Below are positions 27,928 through 36,412 of a DNA stretch of 64,000 nt, piece by piece; positions within the stretch are counted from its first letter, which is position 1; the number at the start of each line of letters is the position of its first letter. The notes below the pieces were generated by a model that did no database searches, had not been told where the DNA came from, and saw only the letters and a program-made list of their open reading frames with translations. This DNA is from Devosia sp. A16 (GTDB lineage: Bacteria; Pseudomonadota; Alphaproteobacteria; Rhizobiales; Devosiaceae): contig NZ_CP012945.1 of NCBI RefSeq assembly GCF_001402915.1, positions 1 through 64,000 of the forward strand, written 5' to 3'. A program made the position numbers and the translations under genes.

Positions 27928-28260
27928 ATGAAGCTGTTCGCGATCGCAGTACTGGCCCTGATGCTATCCACGGGTACGACTATGGCTGGGCCGCCGCTGC
28001 GGCTCTGGGTGGAAAGCGCTTCGAAGGTAACAATCAGCGAGCTCTACATCAGGATACTGGGCACGGATGATTGGGGCGCCGAACGTCTGCGCGGCAAACG
28101 CCTCGAACCGAAGGGCAAGATCCAGTTCATGCTCGAGGACGGCGCCGACAAGTGCTGGGTCGACCTTCGGATGCTTTCGACGGCGGGCAAGCCGTATGCC
28201 TACTACGCCGCCAACCTCTGTGAGGAAGGCCACACGTTCACGTTCCGCGGGCGACCGTAG
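27928..28260 (+). CDS. small exported protein of unknown function
   Basis: This 110-residue protein starts MKLFAIAVLALMLSTGTTMA, a clear signal peptide, followed by a short mature domain with two cysteines (DKCWVDLRML and ANLCEEGHTF) that could form a disulfide. GGGGGATTTCC before the ATG contains a ribosome site. It is probably periplasmic. It is convergent with pdxJ, whose stop is only two bases away. I recognise no named family. Confidence 0.7.
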   Translation: MKLFAIAVLALMLSTGTTMAGPPLRLWVESASKVTISELYIRILGTDDWGAERLRGKRLEPKGKIQFMLEDGADKCWVDLRMLSTAGKPYAYYAANLCEEGHTFTFRGRP

Positions 28261-28262
28261 CG

Positions 28263-29021
28263 TCAGCCGCAGGCCAGCTTGTACCGCCGCACCGTCTCGG
28301 CCATGCCGTAGATCAGTGCATCGGCGGTGATCGCGTGGCCGATCGACACTTCGGCAAGGTCGGGAATCGCCTGCTTAAGCGGCGGCAGGTTGACGAGGTT
28401 GAGGTCGTGCCCGGCATTGACCAGCAGGCCGCCCTGCCCCGAGCGCGCATTGTGCCCGGCCGCCCGCGCCGCATCCGCCGTCTCGCGCAGCGCATCGAGA
28501 TGCACCGCCTGTACTTCCGGCTTCAGCGCCCCGCCATAGGGGCCGGTATAGAGCTCCACCCGGTCCGCCCCGACATTGGCCGCCGCGGCCGGCGCCGCGG
28601 GTTCGGCGTTGATGAACAGCGACACCCGGATCCCGGCCGCTTTCATCCGTTCGATCGCCGGCGTCAGCACGGCGCGATTGGCCTCGATGTTCCAGCCATG
28701 GTCGGATGTCGATTGCAGCGGATCGTCGGGCACGAACGTCACCTGGTCGGGTGCGGCGCGCTCCACCAGGGTGAGGAAGTCCTCGGTCGGGTAGCCCTCG
28801 ATGTTGAACTCACGGCCCGCATAGTCCTGCCGCAGCAGCGTCACCAGCTCGAACACGTCGGTGCGCCGGATGTGCCGCTCGTCCGGCCGCGGATGCACCG
28901 TGATGCCGTCGGCCCCGGCATCGAGCGCGATACGGGCAATGCCGGTGACGCTCGGCCACGGCACCGAGCGGCGGTTGCGCAGCATGGCGACGGCATTGAG
29001 ATTGACGCTGAGATGAGTCAT
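28263..29021 (-). CDS. pdxJ: pyridoxine 5'-phosphate synthase
   Basis: This 252-residue TIM-barrel enzyme condenses 1-deoxy-D-xylulose 5-phosphate with 3-amino-2-oxopropyl phosphate to give pyridoxine 5'-phosphate, the last ring-closing step of the DXP-dependent vitamin B6 pathway. Family motifs are LSVNLNAVAMLRNRR at the start, DGITVHPRPDERHI near residue 39, FNIEGYPT, VTFVPDD and the final AEVSIGHAITADALIYGM. Length is normal. It is monocistronic by position, between a convergent small gene and the EamA gene pair. Confidence 0.96.
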   Translation of the reverse strand: MTHLSVNLNAVAMLRNRRSVPWPSVTGIARIALDAGADGITVHPRPDERHIRRTDVFELVTLLRQDYAGREFNIEGYPTEDFLTLVERAAPDQVTFVPDDPLQSTSDHGWNIEANRAVLTPAIERMKAAGIRVSLFINAEPAAPAAAANVGADRVELYTGPYGGALKPEVQAVHLDALRETADAARAAGHNARSGQGGLLVNAGHDLNLVNLPPLKQAIPDLAEVSIGHAITADALIYGMAETVRRYKLACG

Positions 29022-29118
29022 CGCGGGACCTCGGCAGAACTGCGCGAGCCTTACCGCATCGGATACCGACCGGCCAATCGAACGTTTTGATAAGCCCGAT
29101 CAGCGCGGGAGATGGCAA

Positions 29119-29994
29119 TCAGCGCGGCCTCGCGCGCCGGTCGAGCAGCAGCACCAGCACCCCGCTGGCGGCGATGAGGCAGATCCCGATGCTGGCAACC
29201 GCATTCGGCAGCGTGCCGAACACCAGTGCCCCGATCAGCAGCGCCCATAATGTGCCGGTATAGAAGAACGGCACCACCGCCCTGGTTTCAGCGACGCGGA
29301 ACGACAGGAACAGCAGCAGTTGCGCCAGCGTCAGGAAGGCGCTGGCGCCGGCAATCAGCAACAGGCCGGCGAGCGATGGCGTCACCCAGCGCTCGAACGC
29401 CAGCATCGGCACACCGATTCCCACGACCGAGACCACCGACAGGCCGACCGCCACGGCGAGCGCCGGCACGCCGGCATCGACCCTACGCCCGATCAGATCG
29501 CGGCCGGCGCTCAGCGCCGCGCTGGCGAAACCGAACAGCACATAGGGCTGGAAACCATGACCGCCTGGCTGCGCCACCAGCAAGGCGCCGAACAGTGCCA
29601 CCGCGATCAGGGCGATCGCCGCACCGCCGATCCGATCGCCGAACAACACCACCGCACCGAGCATCACCAGCATCGGCGTCAGCTGCAGCAACGCCGTGAT
29701 ATCGGCGAGCGGCGCATTGGCGACAGCGAAAACGAAGGCGATGGCTGCGGCGCATTCCACCACGTTGCGCGCCAGCACCCACGGCTGGAGCACATATCTG
29801 AGGCTCGCCAAGGACGCCGTGGCGATCAGCACCGGCACGCCGAGGACGATCGCCGCCAGGGCGCGGAGGAACAGCGCTTCGAGCGGCGGCAGCTCGAGCA
29901 CGGCAAGCTTCAGCAGCCCGTTGTTGACGGTGAAGCAGCCGCTTGCCAGCACCATGTAGATGATGCCGCGCAGGTTCGACCTCTCGGCCGGCAT
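29119..29994 (-). CDS. EamA/DMT-family transporter (second of a pair)
   Basis: This 291-residue protein has ten hydrophobic segments in two EamA repeats (GIIYMVLASGCFTVNNGLLKL opens the first; ALSAGRDLIGRR marks the start of the second half). Drug/metabolite transporters of this group export amino acids or other small metabolites. Its start codon overlaps the stop of the upstream EamA gene by one base (TGATG), so both are made together and could form a heterodimer. Substrate unknown. Confidence 0.85.
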   Translation of the reverse strand: MPAERSNLRGIIYMVLASGCFTVNNGLLKLAVLELPPLEALFLRALAAIVLGVPVLIATASLASLRYVLQPWVLARNVVECAAAIAFVFAVANAPLADITALLQLTPMLVMLGAVVLFGDRIGGAAIALIAVALFGALLVAQPGGHGFQPYVLFGFASAALSAGRDLIGRRVDAGVPALAVAVGLSVVSVVGIGVPMLAFERWVTPSLAGLLLIAGASAFLTLAQLLLFLSFRVAETRAVVPFFYTGTLWALLIGALVFGTLPNAVASIGICLIAASGVLVLLLDRRARPR

Positions 29995-30881
29995 CACGCC
30001 ACCGGCACCAGCCGGCGCTTCCGTTCGTCGAGCAGCACGATGGTGAGGCCGGCCGCCACCACCAGCACGATACCGCAGATGGCGAGCAGGTTCGGGAACT
30101 GTCCGAACACCGCCAGCCCCGACAGCACCGCCCAGAAGGTGAAGAAGTAATAGAACGGCGCCACCACGCCGGTGGGTCCGACCCGGTAGGCCATGAAGAT
30201 GAAGAAGTGGCCGAAGATCAGGAACAGCCCTGCCCCGCCCAGCAGCAACAGGTGGTGCGTCTGCGGCGCCACCCATTGCTCGGTCGCCAGATGCATCGCC
30301 CCAGCCCCGAGCAGCACCACGATGATCGCCGACATGGCGACGATCATCCCCGGCACCTCGGGCGCGATCCGCCGTCCCGCGAGGTCGCGCACGGCGCAGA
30401 GCACCGCATTGGCGAGCGCCAGCACTGCATAGATCGAGATGCCCTGCATGGTCGGCTGCGCCACCATGATGGCGCCGATGAAGCCGAGCCCGATCAGCGC
30501 CATCCGCACCCCGCCGATCTTCTCGCGAAACAGGATCGAGGCCCCCAGCAGCACCAGCAGCGGGGTGATCTGCCCGAGCGCCGACGCATCGGCGATCGGC
30601 ATGTTGGCGAGCGCCACCACGTAGCAGAGGATCGCCGCGGTCTCGGCGAGGTTGCGCGCCAGCACACGCCGCTCGAATACCAGCGGCAACTGCCGGCCAT
30701 AGCCGAGCGCCAGCATCAGCGGCAGCCCCCAGATGAGGCCGGCAAGGCCACGCAGCATCAGCACCTGGTAGGGCGGCAGGCCCTCGGTCGCGAGCTTCAT
30801 CAGCGTGTCGTTGATCACGTACGAACAGGTCGCGATGACCATGAACAACGGCCCGCGGAACGGGTGCGATGCGAACGACAC
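29994..30881 (-). CDS. EamA/DMT-family transporter (first of a pair)
   Basis: This 295-residue inner-membrane protein has ten hydrophobic segments. It shares local patterns with its downstream neighbour (ANMPIADASALGQITPLLVLLGA against ANAPLADITALLQLTPMLVMLGA), so the pair arose by tandem duplication. The start is GTG at 30881, preceded by GAGGGGAAATC. The ilv operon terminator lies immediately upstream, so this pair has its own promoter. Members export metabolites; the substrate is not deducible. Confidence 0.85.
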   Translation of the reverse strand: MSFASHPFRGPLFMVIATCSYVINDTLMKLATEGLPPYQVLMLRGLAGLIWGLPLMLALGYGRQLPLVFERRVLARNLAETAAILCYVVALANMPIADASALGQITPLLVLLGASILFREKIGGVRMALIGLGFIGAIMVAQPTMQGISIYAVLALANAVLCAVRDLAGRRIAPEVPGMIVAMSAIIVVLLGAGAMHLATEQWVAPQTHHLLLLGGAGLFLIFGHFFIFMAYRVGPTGVVAPFYYFFTFWAVLSGLAVFGQFPNLLAICGIVLVVAAGLTIVLLDERKRRLVPVA

Positions 30882-30896
30882 TGCTGATTTCCCCTC

Positions 30897-30925
30897 GAAG
30901 AAAAGCCGGGATCGCTCCCGGCCTT
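30897..30925 (-). terminator. rho-independent terminator after ilvN
   Basis: On the minus strand, GCCGGGA/TCCCGGC (7 bp, four-base loop) is followed by TTTTCTTC, seven bases past the ilvN stop. It separates the ilv genes from the EamA pair. Confidence 0.8.
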
Positions 30926-30931
30926 CGTTAC

Positions 30932-31486
30932 TTACATGCCTTCCGGCCCGCGCGATATTGCGGCGAGCCCGGTTCGCACCACTTCGATCAACCCCAAGGG
31001 CATCATCAAGGCGATGAAGCTGTCGATCTTGGACGGCTTGCCGGTCACCTCGAACACGAAGCTCTCGGTGGTCGCATCGACGATCTGGGCGCGGAACGCG
31101 TCGGCCAGCCGCAGCGCCTCGGCGCGCGGCTCGCCCGAGCCGCCCACCTTGATCAGCGCCAGCTCGCGCTCGAGCGATTTGCCCTCGCTGGTGAGGTCAT
31201 GCACCCGGTGCACCGGAATCAGCCGCTCGAGCTGCAGCTTGATCTGGGTCAGCACCTTGGGCGTCGCCACCGTCACCACGGTGATGCGGCTGAGCCCCTT
31301 CTCGTGCTCGGTCTCTGAGACCGTGAGACTGTCGATATTATAGCCGCGGGCCGAGAACAGCCCGACCACCCGGGCGAGAATGCCCGGCTCGTTGTCGACC
31401 AGCACGCTCAGCGTGTGTCGCTCCGGCTTCTGGGTTTCCGCGGCGAGGAAATATGCCGAACCGCTCGGCTGCAAATGTGCGTTCAT
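30932..31486 (-). CDS. ilvN: acetolactate synthase small (regulatory) subunit
   Basis: This 184-residue protein has an N-terminal ACT domain (HTLSVLVDNEPGILARVVGLFSARGYNIDSL, about residues 24-55) and the small-subunit C-terminal domain (SFVFEVTGKPSKIDSFIALM, GLIEVVRTGLAAI). It binds valine-type effectors and stimulates the catalytic subunit in branched-chain amino acid synthesis. The length suits the IlvH/IlvN type. It follows ilvB with a 191-base gap that holds palindromic element R5. AAGGAC lies upstream of the ATG. Confidence 0.95.
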   Translation of the reverse strand: MNAHLQPSGSAYFLAAETQKPERHTLSVLVDNEPGILARVVGLFSARGYNIDSLTVSETEHEKGLSRITVVTVATPKVLTQIKLQLERLIPVHRVHDLTSEGKSLERELALIKVGGSGEPRAEALRLADAFRAQIVDATTESFVFEVTGKPSKIDSFIALMMPLGLIEVVRTGLAAISRGPEGM

Positions 31487-31517
31487 CTCGTCTTGTCCTT
31501 GTGCCGGTGGGCTTTGA

Positions 31518-31652
31518 CCCCCACCCCTGTCCCCTCCCCCTCAACAGGGGGAGGGAGACCCTCCCGATCTATTTCTCAAGACCTCACCACCCGGCTTATC
31601 AGCTCTATCGTCTCCCTCCCCCTTTTTGAGGGGGAGGGGTCAGGGGTGGGGG
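31518..31652. repeat. palindromic element R5 inside the ilvB-ilvN gap
   Basis: CCCCACCCCTGTCCCCTCCC at the left is matched by the inverted GGGAGGGGTCAGGGGTGGGG at the right. Inner inverted arms (CTCCCCCTCAACAGGGGGAG and TCCCCCTTTTTGAGGGGGA) form their own hairpins. It differs from R3-R7 in its core but has the same architecture. It is the only element of this kind that interrupts an apparent operon. Confidence 0.75.
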
Positions 31653-31677
31653 TCCACACGCACCGGCCTGGCCGTTG

Positions 31678-33447
31678 CTACACCAGCTGCCGGCCCTTCT
31701 CGTCGATCACCGCGCCGATATCGTCCTCGAAATCGGGCAGGATCATCTCGTTGTGCGGCTTGCCCGACGGGATCATCGGCAGGCAGTTCTCGTGCTTTTC
31801 GACGAGGCAGTCGAACAGCACCGGACCGTCGTAATCGAGCATTTCCTTGATCGCCGCATCGAGCTTGGCCGGATCGTCGCAACGGATGCCCTTGCCGCCA
31901 TAGGCTTCGGCCAGCTTGACGAAATCGGGCAGGCTCTCGGAGTAGCTGTGCGCATAGCGCCCGCCATGCAACAGGTCCTGCCACTGCCGGACCATGCCCA
32001 TGCGCTCGTTGTTGAGGATGAACACCTTGATCGGCAGGCGGTACTGCACCGCGGTGGAGAGCTCCTGCATGGTCATCTGCACGCTCGCCTCGCCGGCGAT
32101 ATCGATGACCAGCGCATCCGGGTGCGCCACCTGCACGCCGACTGCGGCCGGCAGGCCATAGCCCATCGTGCCGAGGCCACCCGAGGTCATCCACCGGTTC
32201 GGCATCTCGAACGGGAAATGCTGCGCCGCCCACATCTGGTGCTGGCCGACTTCGGTGGTGATGTAGACCTCGCGGCCCTTGGTCGCCTCGTAGAGCCGCT
32301 GGATGGCGTATTGCGGCTTGATCGTGGTGTCCGAGTTCTTGAAGCCCAGCGAGTTGCGCGCCCGCCAGCCCTTGATCTCTTCCCACCATGGCGCGATCGC
32401 CTCGGTGCGCGGCTGATTGGTCTTCGACCTCCAGATCCGCACCATCTCCTCGAGCACCGCGCCGCAATCGCCGACGATGGCGAGGTCGGTGCGGACGTTC
32501 TTGCCGATCGAGGAGGGGTCGATATCGACGTGGATCTTGGTCGAATTGGGCGAGAACGCATCGATCCGGCCGGTGATGCGGTCATCGAACCGCGCCCCGA
32601 TATTGATCATCAGGTCACAGTCATGCATCGCCATATTGGCTTCGTAGGTGCCGTGCATGCCGAGCATCCCTATCCACTGCGGGTTGGAGCCCGGGAAGGC
32701 GCCCAGCCCCATCAGCGTCGAGGTCACCGGGAAGCCGGTCAACTCGGCCAGTTCGCGCAGCTTGTCGGACGCTTCCGGTCCGGAATTGATGACGCCGCCG
32801 CCGGTGTAGAAGATCGGCCGCTCGGCCCTCAGCATCAGGTCGACGGCAGCTTCGATGGCCTTGCTGTCGCCCGAAGTCGCCGGATGGTAGCTCTTGTGAC
32901 GGCTCGGCCCCACCTCGTCGATACCGAGATAGGTGCCCAGTGCGAACTGCACATCCTTGGGGATATCGACCAGCACCGGGCCCGGACGCCCCGAATTGGC
33001 GATGTGGAACGCCTCATGCATGACGCGCGACAGGTCGTTGACCGATTTCACCAGGTAGTTGTGCTTGGTGCAGGAGCGGGTGATGCCGACCGTGTCGCAT
33101 TCCTGGAAGGCGTCCGAGCCGATCAGCGTCGTCGGGACCTGCGCCGTGATGCAGACCAGCGGGATCGAGTCCATCAGCGCGTCGGTCAGGCCGGTGACGG
33201 CGTTGGTCGCGCCCGGGCCCGAGGTCACCAGCACCACGCCGACCTTGCCGGTCGAACGCGCATAGCCCTCGGCCATGTGCGTCGCGCCCTGCTCGTGCCG
33301 GACCAGGATGTGCTGCACCTTGTCCTGCTGGAACATCGCATCATAGATCGGCAACGCCGCCCCGCCGGGATAGCCGAAGATGTGCTCCACCCCGTTATCG
33401 ACCAGGGCCTGGATCACCATCTCCGCGCCTGTCATCTGCTCGGCCAT
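31678..33447 (-). CDS. ilvB: acetolactate synthase large (catalytic) subunit
   Basis: This 589-residue thiamin-diphosphate enzyme makes 2-acetolactate or 2-aceto-2-hydroxybutyrate, the first common step to valine, leucine and isoleucine. The catalytic Glu lies in HEQGATHMAEGYARSTG near residue 55, the FAD/quinone-type middle domain includes GFPVTSTLMGLGAFP, and the thiamin-diphosphate Mg-binding segment is IAGEASVQMTMQEL followed by NNERMGM. I chose the Met at 33447 because GGGGGAG is ten bases upstream; the codon six bases earlier is too close. A leader peptide and terminator precede it. Confidence 0.96.
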   Translation of the reverse strand: MAEQMTGAEMVIQALVDNGVEHIFGYPGGAALPIYDAMFQQDKVQHILVRHEQGATHMAEGYARSTGKVGVVLVTSGPGATNAVTGLTDALMDSIPLVCITAQVPTTLIGSDAFQECDTVGITRSCTKHNYLVKSVNDLSRVMHEAFHIANSGRPGPVLVDIPKDVQFALGTYLGIDEVGPSRHKSYHPATSGDSKAIEAAVDLMLRAERPIFYTGGGVINSGPEASDKLRELAELTGFPVTSTLMGLGAFPGSNPQWIGMLGMHGTYEANMAMHDCDLMINIGARFDDRITGRIDAFSPNSTKIHVDIDPSSIGKNVRTDLAIVGDCGAVLEEMVRIWRSKTNQPRTEAIAPWWEEIKGWRARNSLGFKNSDTTIKPQYAIQRLYEATKGREVYITTEVGQHQMWAAQHFPFEMPNRWMTSGGLGTMGYGLPAAVGVQVAHPDALVIDIAGEASVQMTMQELSTAVQYRLPIKVFILNNERMGMVRQWQDLLHGGRYAHSYSESLPDFVKLAEAYGGKGIRCDDPAKLDAAIKEMLDYDGPVLFDCLVEKHENCLPMIPSGKPHNEMILPDFEDDIGAVIDEKGRQLV

Positions 33448-33517
33448 TCTCATAACTCCCCCGGGCTCACCCGGTCTTTCATTCGCAACGCGCCGTCACC
33501 GGCGGAAATTCGGCAAC

Positions 33518-33540
33518 AAAAAAGGCCCCGTTAGGGACCT
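33518..33540 (-). terminator. attenuator terminator in the ilvB leader
   Basis: On the minus strand the transcript reads GGUCCC-UAAC-GGGGCC followed by six Us: six pairs including one G-U. It lies 30 bases past the leader-peptide stop and about 70 bases before ilvB, where an attenuator must be. Confidence 0.8.
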
Positions 33541-33570
33541 TCGAACGAGCGCACCGACCCTCGCGGGGAT

Positions 33571-33618
33571 TTACCCCACGTGCTCGATGCGCCCCACTAC
33601 TACGATAAGCTTCTGCAC
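33571..33618 (-). CDS. ilvL: ilv leader peptide (15 residues)
   Basis: The reading frame is GTG CAG AAG CTT ATC GTA GTA GTG GGG CGC ATC GAG CAC GTG GGG TAA, giving VQKLIVVVGRIEHVG. Seven of 15 codons are Leu, Ile or Val, with Leu-Ile-Val-Val-Val in a row. TTGGAG eight bases before GTG is a good ribosome site. The peptide is followed by hairpin-forming segments and a terminator, then ilvB. This is the classical attenuation layout: ribosomes stalled for lack of charged branched-chain tRNAs would favour an antiterminator. It is too short for usual gene finders. Confidence 0.8.
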   Translation of the reverse strand: MQKLIVVVGRIEHVG

Positions 33619-33646
33619 GGACCGTGCTCCAAGATTAGGTGGGGAG

Positions 33647-33675
33647 TTATGGGCGGAGGTTGGCGGCGGTGTCAA
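33647..33675 (-). promoter_or_regulatory. predicted promoter of the ilvL-ilvB-ilvN unit
   Basis: On the minus strand, TTGACA (33675-33670) and CATAAC (33652-33647) are separated by exactly 17 bases. Transcription would begin near 33640, about 22 bases before the leader-peptide start. The -35 is a perfect consensus. Confidence 0.65.
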
Positions 33676-33780
33676 GGGGCCATCTAACAGCTGAGGCCCG
33701 CAAAAACTGTGTGAAAGACCTCCCCTCCACCTGCACTGCAACACGGAACGCAATAGCCTTCGTCGCAATGGGAGCACCGA

Positions 33781-35589
33781 ATGATATCCAGTGTGGAAAT
33801 ACGAAACTTTCGCTCGATCGGACAGGCCGCGGTGCAAGGAAACTGGATCACGTCCTGTGTGGGGCCCAACGACGCTGGAAAATCAAATATCCTTCGGGCG
33901 CTCAATCTGTTCTTCAACGGAGAGACCGACCGCGGTCAGGATTTCGACTTCGGACACGACTTCAATCAATTCGCCAAAGTCGGCAGCCGAAAGGCTAAAC
34001 AGATTGACATTACAATTACATTTGACCTCCCAGCGTCCTATGTTCGAGACGAAGGACAGCAACAAGTGGTCTGGTCCAAGCATTGGCGCGAGGAGGGTGA
34101 GGTTACCCGCTTAGAGACCCGAACCTTTGTCGGCGGCGCCCCGTTCCCCCCGCGAAGCAAGGTCCCAGCCCTGATGGATCGCATAAAATTCACCTATGTT
34201 CCGGCCATCAAAGACCGCGAGTTCTTCGCCGACCTCCAAGGCCGATTGTACGACGTTCTTTCCTCCGTGGCCGCTGCACCCCTGAAGGACTCGGCTTCCG
34301 CGTTTGAGGGACAGATCCAACAACAACTTGCCGGCTTGCTGGACTCGATCAGTACAGCTTTTAGCACCAAGTCATCGATGCGGCTGCCCAACAATTTGCG
34401 TCAGATATTCGAGAATTTGGAAATAAATACGAATGGAATACCGCTATCCCGCCGAGGAGATGGAGTCAAAATTCGACACATACCTATGCTTCTTAGGTTT
34501 ATCGCTGACAAACAGGATCAGATTCTTAATCGCGGCGGAGTTAGATATACCCATATCCTTGGTTTTGAGGAGCCAGAGAACAACGTTGAGATGTCATCCG
34601 CGTTTCTTATGGCCAAAGACATCTGCGGATTGATTGCCGACAGCGACAATTTTCAGCTGTTTATTACGACCCACTCCCCTGTATTTTACAGAATAGGCGA
34701 GTTTGGCGGCGCCAATGAAGACTGGATTACGACTAATTTTGTAAGGAAGGAAGAAGCCAACACGATCATCGACATTCGCAGCATAAACGAAGTTGATGAG
34801 TCGATGGGACTAATGCCGCTGGTCGCCCCCTTTATTCGCCAGGCAAAGGAACGGCATGATGAAATAGTCGCCCATATGCAACGGATAAGGGATGTCGCAG
34901 AACATCGCAAACCCACGATTTTCGTTGAGGGCGAAACGGACAAGCGAGTGGTGAGTCGCGCACTGGCCCTGTTTGCTGCTAATCATAGCGCCGAAAGCTA
35001 TCACATTGATGATGGGGGCCCCGACTATGGAAGTGCAAGCGCACTTGTCAGTCGATCTATCGCATGGCTCCTTCATATGCGACACCGTCCAGTAGAAAAG
35101 AGATCGCGGGCCCTCGCGCTTTTCGATGGAGACGAACCCGGACGTAAAGCGAAATTGGCATTTGCTGAGGCAAAGGATGCAGTTGGACTCAAATCCGACT
35201 TGCCTTTTAGGGCGCTCGATATCCGAAAGTCTCAACCTCTGGTTGAGTTGGCTCAGGTGGGTATCGTGCTACCTGCTGATCTAGAGTCGCTTTACTCTGA
35301 CGAGTTGTGGGCGCACGCAGAGGATAAGGGCTGGCTAGCCGATCGGGACGACCTGGCAGCACTCCTGACGAAAAACCTTCTCAGCAAAGCAGTTGTAGAA
35401 GGACTGAAGATTGAGCAGGCGCTCAGTTCCGTTGCGCGGCTTAGGTTCAGAAAGGCCTTCACGGACACGGGGAAGGTCGGAATGTCAAAGCACATCGCAC
35501 GCCTAAGTGATCCAGTAGCGAGGGAACAATTGGCGGCATTCGCTCCGCTATGCGCTCAAATGACCGAACATTTGTTCACCGGCGGCTGA
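33781..35589 (+). CDS. OLD-family endonuclease: AAA ATPase with TOPRIM domain
   Basis: This 602-residue protein has an SMC-like ATPase N-terminus (ISSVEIRNFRSIG; Walker A GPNDAGKSN at residues 28-36; Walker B ILGFEEPENN near 265; FITTHSPVF H-loop near 300). A C-terminal TOPRIM nuclease domain follows (TIFVEGETDKRVV near 381; ALFDGDEPGRKAK near 447). This is the plan of OLD proteins, which cut DNA and often protect against phages. The gene is visibly richer in A+T than its neighbours, has mixed codon use, and has no partner gene, so it was probably acquired by transfer. GGGAGCACCGA precedes the ATG. It fits a single-gene (class 1) OLD. Confidence 0.85.
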   Translation: MISSVEIRNFRSIGQAAVQGNWITSCVGPNDAGKSNILRALNLFFNGETDRGQDFDFGHDFNQFAKVGSRKAKQIDITITFDLPASYVRDEGQQQVVWSKHWREEGEVTRLETRTFVGGAPFPPRSKVPALMDRIKFTYVPAIKDREFFADLQGRLYDVLSSVAAAPLKDSASAFEGQIQQQLAGLLDSISTAFSTKSSMRLPNNLRQIFENLEINTNGIPLSRRGDGVKIRHIPMLLRFIADKQDQILNRGGVRYTHILGFEEPENNVEMSSAFLMAKDICGLIADSDNFQLFITTHSPVFYRIGEFGGANEDWITTNFVRKEEANTIIDIRSINEVDESMGLMPLVAPFIRQAKERHDEIVAHMQRIRDVAEHRKPTIFVEGETDKRVVSRALALFAANHSAESYHIDDGGPDYGSASALVSRSIAWLLHMRHRPVEKRSRALALFDGDEPGRKAKLAFAEAKDAVGLKSDLPFRALDIRKSQPLVELAQVGIVLPADLESLYSDELWAHAEDKGWLADRDDLAALLTKNLLSKAVVEGLKIEQALSSVARLRFRKAFTDTGKVGMSKHIARLSDPVAREQLAAFAPLCAQMTEHLFTGG

Positions 35590-35838
35590 TATATCCCCTG
35601 GATCGTGCGATCGAGTCGGCTGCATTCGACCCGGCGCACAGCACCTTCAAGACCGCCGCCGGAGATGGTGCTCGCTCGCCGAACCCGGACCGGGTGGCAA
35701 TCAATACAGTGCGATCATCAGGCGCTGCGGGAGTAAAGTATGCCGGCGGACCCGGCGGCCCGCAAGGCGGCGCACATATCCCTTGACCTCCGCTACCGGC
35801 CAAGATGGGACCGGCATACCGACGGTCCCATGCCTCGA

Positions 35839-36235
35839 TCAGCCGACAGGTACCTCCCGAGTTGCGTGGGCGCTGCACAGGAACAACAGCGCCAGAACCG
35901 CCGCCACCATCGCCACCCACGCCGCGCCGGCACACGCCGCGTGAAAACCCTGCAGCAGCGTTTCGCTCCCCCCGTCCGCAGCAGCAGCCGCCGCCAGTGC
36001 CACCATCGCGGCGACGCCGACGGCCGAGCCGATCTGGGTAGGTCGTGTTGACCAGGCCCGAGGCGAGGCCGGTCTCTTCGGGGCGGGCGCTGGACATCGC
36101 GGCCATGGTCACCGGGATGTAGGCGAGCGCCATGCCGAGCGCGGCCAGCAGCACGTTGGCGAAATAGTCGCCGCTCGCCGGCAATTGAGTGAAGAGGAAC
36201 AGCGCCACGCCTATGGCGAGCCGGACCCGCCCACG
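35839..36235 (-). pseudogene. C-terminal remnant of a DHA2-type MFS transporter
   Basis: About 130 residues can be read: LAIGVALFLFTQLPASG..., ARPEETGLASGLVNTTY, then after a one-base shift QIGSAVGVAAMVALAAAAAA and HAACAGAAWVAMVAAVLALLF, ending at TGA 35839-35841. These match the last helices of MFS drug exporters. Everything upstream of about 36235 is missing, so this is truly truncated, not only frameshifted. The shift is one extra C in TACCCAG. The 250 bases between it and the OLD gene show no gene. Confidence 0.7.
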
Positions 36236-36360
36236 GTTGGAAGCCCCACATTTCCCTGGCGCGCCCGTATCTTTACTCGGCTGTCGCCAGCCCTCTCGAT
36301 TCAGCTGTCTATCCGACGAACGACAGGGCTCCACGCGCGGGCGGTTCCGTGCTTAACATA

Positions 36361-36370
36361 CTACCATACC
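36361..36370. promoter_or_regulatory. CTACCATACC motif upstream of the PhyH gene
   Basis: The 10-base sequence is repeated exactly at 42687-42696, upstream of the enolase-superfamily gene, and its TACCATAC core recurs at 12708-12715. Here it lies 43 bases before the ATG, within CATACTACCATACC. A shared regulator site is possible. Confidence 0.3.
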
Positions 36371-36412
36371 GCGCCCGCGGACTGAGCTGTCACATCCCGT
36401 AGGAACATCCAG

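Noticed and set aside
31675-33534. 619-codon plus-strand frame opposite ilvB
   Set aside because: Arg/His/Asp-rich shadow of a clear acetolactate synthase gene; no ribosome site or domain.
33781-35589. OLD gene considered as part of a Gabija system
   Set aside because: No UvrD-like GajB helicase gene is adjacent; the next gene is an MFS remnant on the other strand.
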